NCBI RefSeq assembly: GCF_004765805.1
Contig: NZ_SBIU01000003.1
Span: 806,001 to 870,000 of the forward strand
Source of the DNA: Halorussus halobius
GTDB lineage: Archaea; Halobacteriota; Halobacteria; Halobacteriales; Haladaptataceae
Length of the DNA stretch: 64,000 nucleotides
Direction of reading: 5' to 3'
The number at the start of each line of letters is the position of its first letter. Within the stretch, counting starts at the first letter, position 1. Shown in pieces: positions 59,936-64,000 of the stretch. The notes below the pieces were generated by a model. That model searched no databases. It was given only the letters and a program-made list of their open reading frames with translations, and was not told the origin of the DNA. The position numbers were made by a program, and so were the translations under genes.

Positions 59936-60538
59936 TCAGAACCACGATGCGGTAGTCAACCAGACCAGAATCAGACCTGCGACGATAGCTAACATCGAGT
60001 CGAACATATCCAGCGCAGGGATGATAGAGGACAGTGCGCTTGGAAGGCTGATGTCGTAGCCCTGCAACCGAAACACTGGCTGCACCATCTGGTGAGCACC
60101 GTAGAAGAGGACCCCAAATCCCGAGAGTTGAATGGCCGTATAGCCGAGAGTCTTCGCACGCAGTCCAAGAACCTCTACTGAGAAGTGTCTCCGTTGCGTC
60201 TTCGGGGAATTCCCGCCAACTGTCGTCTCGTTCTGAATCGACCCGTCGAGCGCGACATCCGGGCTCGAATCGATATCGGACTGTTTCGACGAACCGACGG
60301 TCGGCTGGTCTGCGGTCGACTCAGCCTCGGTGGCTCCGATCGTTTGTCGGTCACGCTCGCTACTACTCGCTTCGCGTCTGGTTGCCGCCGTGTCGTCGAC
60401 AATCGGTTGGTCGGAAGCGTCGAGCGCGAGACAGTCATGCTTCTCAGGGAGAGTGTGCCTGCTGCAGGTTTCGCGACCGCAGTAGTTGCAGTTTCGGGTG
60501 AATTCGTCGGTATCCCCGCAGACATAGCAACGGCCCAT
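59936..60538 (-). CDS. AN1 zinc-finger membrane protein
   Basis: A 200-residue protein. Residues 4-36 are an AN1-type zinc finger with all eight ligands in the right spacing: C4, C7, C17, C20, C25, H28, H34, C36 (MGRCYVCGDTDE, CNYCGRETCSRH, EKHDC). A polar, Ser/Thr/Asp-rich linker follows to about residue 115. Two C-terminal hydrophobic segments (AIQLSGFGVLFYGAHQMV and MLAIVAGLILVWLTTASWF) anchor it in the membrane with the finger probably inside. GC content and codon use are visibly lower than in neighbouring genes. The TATA box is at 60561-60575, about 28 bases before ATG 60538. It may have been acquired recently. Confidence 0.82.
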   Translation of the reverse strand: MGRCYVCGDTDEFTRNCNYCGRETCSRHTLPEKHDCLALDASDQPIVDDTAATRREASSSERDRQTIGATEAESTADQPTVGSSKQSDIDSSPDVALDGSIQNETTVGGNSPKTQRRHFSVEVLGLRAKTLGYTAIQLSGFGVLFYGAHQMVQPVFRLQGYDISLPSALSSIIPALDMFDSMLAIVAGLILVWLTTASWF

Positions 60539-60683
60539 GGTACAATCTTCCCTAGCGTCTAAAGTTAATTATTCGGGTCGAACAAGATGTCGGCCGTGGA
60601 TCGCTCAGTTCTCCTCTGGTGCGATATATGACCGTGTCGAATCCCGGGGTGCTCCCACCAACGTCCGACCGACGACTGGGATT

Positions 60684-62312
60684 CTATGTCATCGGGCTCG
60701 GGTGTGCCAGCGACCCGGCCCCTCCCGAATCGCCGTCCAGCGCCTCGAAGACGATGACGCCGTCGTTCTCGAACACGGTCCGGTAGGTCGGCGAGAGGTG
60801 CATCGACATCGCCAGTTTGCTGGTGCGGCGATACTCCATCCCCCGGACCGTGAACTGGCCCTTCGGCAGGTAGACGTAGTCGGTCTCGACGCCGGCCGAC
60901 GAGAGGGTCTGGCGCATGCAGGTCGCGCTGTTGCACGACGAGACGTCCCGGAACAGGTCGAGTTGGCGGTCGTAGGGCTGTTGGCCCTTCCACTCGACGC
61001 CCCACGGCCCGACCAGCATCGTGCGGCGGGTCTGTTGGGGGAACCACTCGGCGGCGTCGCCCTGCACGACGAACGTGGCGCTCGAATCGGTCTCGGCCCG
61101 GACCCACTCCATCGCCGCGACGTCGTCGCGGTCGATGAATTGCGGGAGCGAGGGGTTGCCGGCGTGGGCGTTCGCGGCCCCGGTGGCGTACGTCGCCCCG
61201 CCCGCGAGGCCGACGACCGTGAGCGCGACCAGCGTGACCGTGACAGCGCTCCGGCCGTCGACCGACAGCGAGGTCTCGCGCCGGAGCCACGGCGCGACGC
61301 CCTCGAACAGGACCGTCGCGAGGACGAGCGCGCCGACGGTGGCCGACAGTCGCGGCTTGCCGAACGCCAGCACCACCGCGACGAACCAGACCGGGAGGAA
61401 GTACCGACCGTCCTTCAGGAGGTACGCCACGCCGGCCACCGGAGCCAGCATCCACAGTTGGTCGAGCGGTAGGCCGCCGAGACCGCCCGACAGCGCCGCG
61501 AGTTCCGCGAGGCCGCCGCCGATGCCGCCGTGGGTGCCGGCCGCACCGGTGAACACGTCCGCGCCGTGGTGGGCCATCACCTGCGTCCACCACGGGGCCG
61601 CCAGCGCGAGCCCGCCGACCCCGACGAACGCGCCCCGCGCGAGCCCCTGGAGCGTCCGGTCGAACCGGACGAACAGCAGGACGTACGACAGGACGAAGAA
61701 CGCGGTGTACAGCGGGTGGGTCAGCACCGTCAGCCCGAACAGCACCAGCGAGGGGACGAGCCAGCGCCGGTCGCGGTAGCGGTAGACCCGCAGGCCGGCG
61801 TAGACGCCCGACAGCGCGAACAGGAACGCCGGCGCGCGGACGATGCCCCCGGCCGAGATGTGCCACCGGAGCGCGGGCGGACTCACCGCGACCACCAGAC
61901 ACGCCAGCGCGGCCTGGGGCCGGGAGTCCAGCAGGTCCCGGCCCAGCAGGTACAGCGGCACGAGGTACGCCACCGTCACCAGCCCCGGGAGGAACCGGGT
62001 GATCGCGATGGGGTCGAGCCCGGTGAGGTCACGGATGGCGGCCACGACGTAGAACATCAGCGGCGGGTACGCGAAGGGGACGCCGCCCGCGGTGTAGTAG
62101 GGGATGGTCTCGGGGAGCGCGTAGCCCGCCGCCGATATCTCCTCGGCGACGAGGAGGTACAGCCCCGCCCCGAACGAGGGGTAGGCGTGCGACCGCAGGT
62201 AGGCGTACGCCACCACGAGCCCCGAGAGGAGCGCGGGCGCGAGCCAGAGCAGTTCCCGCGTGAGTCCACCCTCCCGTACCGTCGTCTCGTGTGCGAGGTT
62301 CTGTTCGGTCAT
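60684..62312 (-). CDS. Multipass membrane protein of GT-C type
   Basis: A 542-residue membrane protein with about eleven helices in the first 395 residues and an extracellular C-terminal domain. Early loops contain YYTAGGVPFAYPPLMFYVV, and later segments VLTHPLYTAFFVLSYVLLF and APWWTQVMAHHG, typical of GT-C glycosyltransferases (PMT/ArnT/AglB relatives) that use lipid-linked sugars. The C-terminal part (FIDRDDVAAMEWVRAETD) resembles the soluble domain of this group and carries Cys pairs (SSCNSATCM). The WWDYG oligosaccharyltransferase motif is not seen, so it is not AglB. ATG 62312 is the start; the open frame continues into antisense of the next gene. Confidence 0.75.
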   Translation of the reverse strand: MTEQNLAHETTVREGGLTRELLWLAPALLSGLVVAYAYLRSHAYPSFGAGLYLLVAEEISAAGYALPETIPYYTAGGVPFAYPPLMFYVVAAIRDLTGLDPIAITRFLPGLVTVAYLVPLYLLGRDLLDSRPQAALACLVVAVSPPALRWHISAGGIVRAPAFLFALSGVYAGLRVYRYRDRRWLVPSLVLFGLTVLTHPLYTAFFVLSYVLLFVRFDRTLQGLARGAFVGVGGLALAAPWWTQVMAHHGADVFTGAAGTHGGIGGGLAELAALSGGLGGLPLDQLWMLAPVAGVAYLLKDGRYFLPVWFVAVVLAFGKPRLSATVGALVLATVLFEGVAPWLRRETSLSVDGRSAVTVTLVALTVVGLAGGATYATGAANAHAGNPSLPQFIDRDDVAAMEWVRAETDSSATFVVQGDAAEWFPQQTRRTMLVGPWGVEWKGQQPYDRQLDLFRDVSSCNSATCMRQTLSSAGVETDYVYLPKGQFTVRGMEYRRTSKLAMSMHLSPTYRTVFENDGVIVFEALDGDSGGAGSLAHPSPMT

Positions 62313-62569
62313 GTCGGGGTTCCCGCGTCCGGCGGTCGGCCGCCGCGTTCGGTCGCCGTCCCGGGTTCCGTCGGGAGGGACCGTCGCGGCCGAGGCCGGA
62401 CGCACTGGTCTCGACGGGGGTTGTGGCGGGACGGTCTTTGTTATCCGCCGGTTAGTCGACGCGCACGCTCGACGCACCGCGCCCCGCTCCCGGCGCGGCG
62501 TCGTTACCGTCACGGGCCGCGAGTCAATCCGAGCTTTCCCAGCCGGAACGGCCGACTGCGTGGGTCGTC

Positions 62570-63835
62570 TCACTCGTGGCGCAGGGCGTCGATGGGGTCG
62601 GTGTGGGCCGCGTCCCACGCGGGGTAGAGGCCGGCGAGCACCCCCACGGCGACGCCGACGACCACCGCCGCGCCGAACCAGACCGGACGGAACGCCAGCG
62701 GGAGGCCGATGGCGCGCGCGCCGAGGAAGGCGGCTCCGAGGCCGACGAGCGCGCCCAGCGCCGAGCCGAGCACGCCCAGCACGACCGCCTCGACGAGGAA
62801 CAACTGGAGGACGTCGCGGTTCTGCGCGCCCACCGCCTTCATGATGCCGATCTCGCGGGTGCGCTCGGCGACCGACACCAGCATGATGTTGGCGATGCCG
62901 ATGGCCCCGACCACCAGCGAGATGACCGCGATGCCCGAGATGTAGGCGGTGAACGTGCCGGTCAGCTGCTCGATCTGGCTCACGATCTGGTCCTGGGTGG
63001 TGACCTCGAACTGGTAGTTGTTCGACTTGAGCTGGCGGGCGTCCGAGCGCTCGCCGAGGTAGCTGAACACCCGGCCCTGCACCGCGTCGACCTGCCCCGT
63101 GGAGGTGGCGGTCACGAGGACGCGACCGTAGACGAGCTGGCGCGTCCGGAGGTTCGGGCTCAACACCGTTCGCTCGTAGTAGGGGTCGGTCGGCGCGTAA
63201 ATCTGGGGCTGCTCGCCGTCGCCCTGGATGCCGAGGACGCTCCCGTCGTCCTGGGTCTCGACGACGCCGACCACCGTGGCGTTCAGCACCTCGTCGTTGG
63301 CCGCGCGGGTGAACGAGACGGTCTCGCCCACCGAGAGGTTGTCGGCGAACATCCCCGTGGCCGGGCGGTTTATCACCACCTCGCGTTCGCCCGTCCGATA
63401 CGGGCGACCCTCCGCGAAGTCGAGGTTCCGCACTCGAAAGTAGCCCGGCGACGAGACCGTGATCCACTGCCTGCCGACCGAGGAGTTGTTGAAACTGGCC
63501 GACGATGCCGCGATGCCGCTCTCGGGCGCGGCGACCTCGACGCCGCGAAGCTCGCGTATCTGGTCCACGTCGTGCTGGGTGAACACGACCGGCCCGCCGC
63601 CACCGCCCAGCGACGGGAGCTGGCTGTCGCCCGGCGACTGGGCGGTCACGTACATCGTGGCGGCGTTGCCCCCGGCCACGGTGCTGATGATGTCCTGCTG
63701 GAGGCTCGCCCCGAGCGTGACGAACGTGATGACCGCCGCGACGCCGATGATGACCCCCAGCGTCGTCAGCGTCGAGCGGAGCTTGTGTTCGCGGACGTTG
63801 CGCCAACTGATGCGTACGCCTTCGAGAACGTCCAT
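62570..63835 (-). CDS. ABC transporter permease, MacB/FtsX type
   Basis: A 421-residue permease with four membrane helices. The N-terminal part EGVRISWRNVREHKLRSTLT and TLGVIIGVAAVITFVTLG is helix 1 of the MacB_PCD domain. A periplasmic-type domain of about 220 residues follows, then the FtsX domain: ISGIAVISLVVGAIGIANIM with SVAERTREIGIMKAVGAQNR, and the last two helices ending YPAWDAAHTDPIDALRHE. Such permeases work with an ATPase to move lipoproteins, peptides or drugs, or act mechanically on the envelope. The ATPase gene is not in the window; no gene is seen in the 165 bp to the right edge. Confidence 0.93.
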   Translation of the reverse strand: MDVLEGVRISWRNVREHKLRSTLTTLGVIIGVAAVITFVTLGASLQQDIISTVAGGNAATMYVTAQSPGDSQLPSLGGGGGPVVFTQHDVDQIRELRGVEVAAPESGIAASSASFNNSSVGRQWITVSSPGYFRVRNLDFAEGRPYRTGEREVVINRPATGMFADNLSVGETVSFTRAANDEVLNATVVGVVETQDDGSVLGIQGDGEQPQIYAPTDPYYERTVLSPNLRTRQLVYGRVLVTATSTGQVDAVQGRVFSYLGERSDARQLKSNNYQFEVTTQDQIVSQIEQLTGTFTAYISGIAVISLVVGAIGIANIMLVSVAERTREIGIMKAVGAQNRDVLQLFLVEAVVLGVLGSALGALVGLGAAFLGARAIGLPLAFRPVWFGAAVVVGVAVGVLAGLYPAWDAAHTDPIDALRHE

Positions 63836-64000
63836 GTGTCCCCCGACCCCGTCCCCGTGGCGCGACCGACGGGAGCGAGCCCCAAAAATCCCCGAACCGA
63901 AACGAGCCGTTTCGGCTCGCCCGGCGTCGCGAGTCGACGAGCGGGACGGGCCCGCGGGACCAGCAGCCGAGGACGCCTTTCGCTGGGTTTACAAGACGCT

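Noticed and set aside
60684-63806. A 1040-codon frame that could be read as a fusion of the GT-C protein with an N-terminal domain
   Set aside because: Codons upstream of ATG 62312 translate to Arg/Gly-rich antisense of the MacB-type permease. The real protein starts at 62312.
1-64000. tRNA, rRNA, replication origin, transposase
   Set aside because: I scanned the gaps for cloverleaf-like GG..GTTCGA..CC patterns, ribosomal RNA conserved blocks, Cdc6-type genes and transposase motifs and saw none. A dedicated tRNA search would be decisive.

Overview
The window is chromosomal DNA from a halophilic archaeon of class Halobacteria. The genus cannot be fixed from the sequence. The evidence is a very GC-rich sequence, strongly acidic proteins, TATA-type promoters about 27 nt upstream of start codons (leaderless transcripts), and archaeal marker genes: prefoldin beta, Spt5, SecE, FtsZ1, CetZ, the archaeal D-aminoacyl-tRNA deacylase DtdA and an XPB-type helicase. 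Haloarchaeal PGF-CTERM surface proteins point the same way. I found no rRNA, tRNA, CRISPR array, transposase or replication initiator.

Layout. 1-5.3 kb: end of an unknown gene, a VTT-family membrane protein, prefoldin beta with its usual small partner, a TPP-dependent acetolactate-synthase-like enzyme and a tryptophanase. 5.3-19.3 kb: an intergenic repeat element, aldo/keto reductase, an exported Ig-like/DUF4129-type protein, a lone haem-copper oxidase subunit I, NikR, a large PKD/PGF-CTERM surface protein, an XPB-like helicase, a tiny zinc-finger gene and a beta-helix protein. 19.6-24.2 kb: a winged-helix regulator divergent from an odd receiver-domain gene, then trpC-trpB-trpA and the archaeal first-step gene for aromatic amino acids (ADH synthase). 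24.2-26.1 kb: an accessory patch with repeats flanking a lipoprotein gene, a RelBE-like toxin-antitoxin pair, and a duplicated tail of spt5.

26-34.2 kb is a housekeeping block on the minus strand (ftsZ1, two tiny zinc-ribbon genes, secE, spt5; dtdA; two CaCA cation antiporters) followed by aroE and a helix-hairpin-helix protein on the plus strand. 34.5-39.6 kb is one gene for a 1690-residue Tat-exported subtilase fused to a beta-helix. 40-53 kb holds regulators, small zinc-finger proteins, a CGCGG-type peptide, a second PGF-CTERM surface protein, a K+ channel with RCK domains, a MazG-like hydrolase, an arylsulfotransferase-like propeller protein, a frameshifted small gene, a second VTT protein and a metallo-beta-lactamase-fold protein. 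53-64 kb carries a PadR regulator, an envelope-glycan group (GT4, GT2, Gfo/Idh/MocA), a proteasome-fold protein lacking its catalytic residues, a SelT/W-like redox protein, cetZ, an AN1 zinc-finger membrane protein, a GT-C-type membrane protein and a MacB-type permease.

The most unusual structure is a family of non-coding intergenic elements at about 5.3, 24.3, 25.0, 42.9 and 57.8 kb. They share an arm of about 35 nt with the core GTAGCTAGC. Two copies (5.3 and 57.8 kb) carry both an arm and its inverted partner, followed by a shared GC-rich module. Other points of interest are the duplicated spt5 3' end, a receiver domain whose phospho-acceptor Asp is Glu, the catalytically empty proteasome-fold protein, a candidate radical-SAM-modified peptide, and palindromic operator-like sites between two divergent gene pairs.
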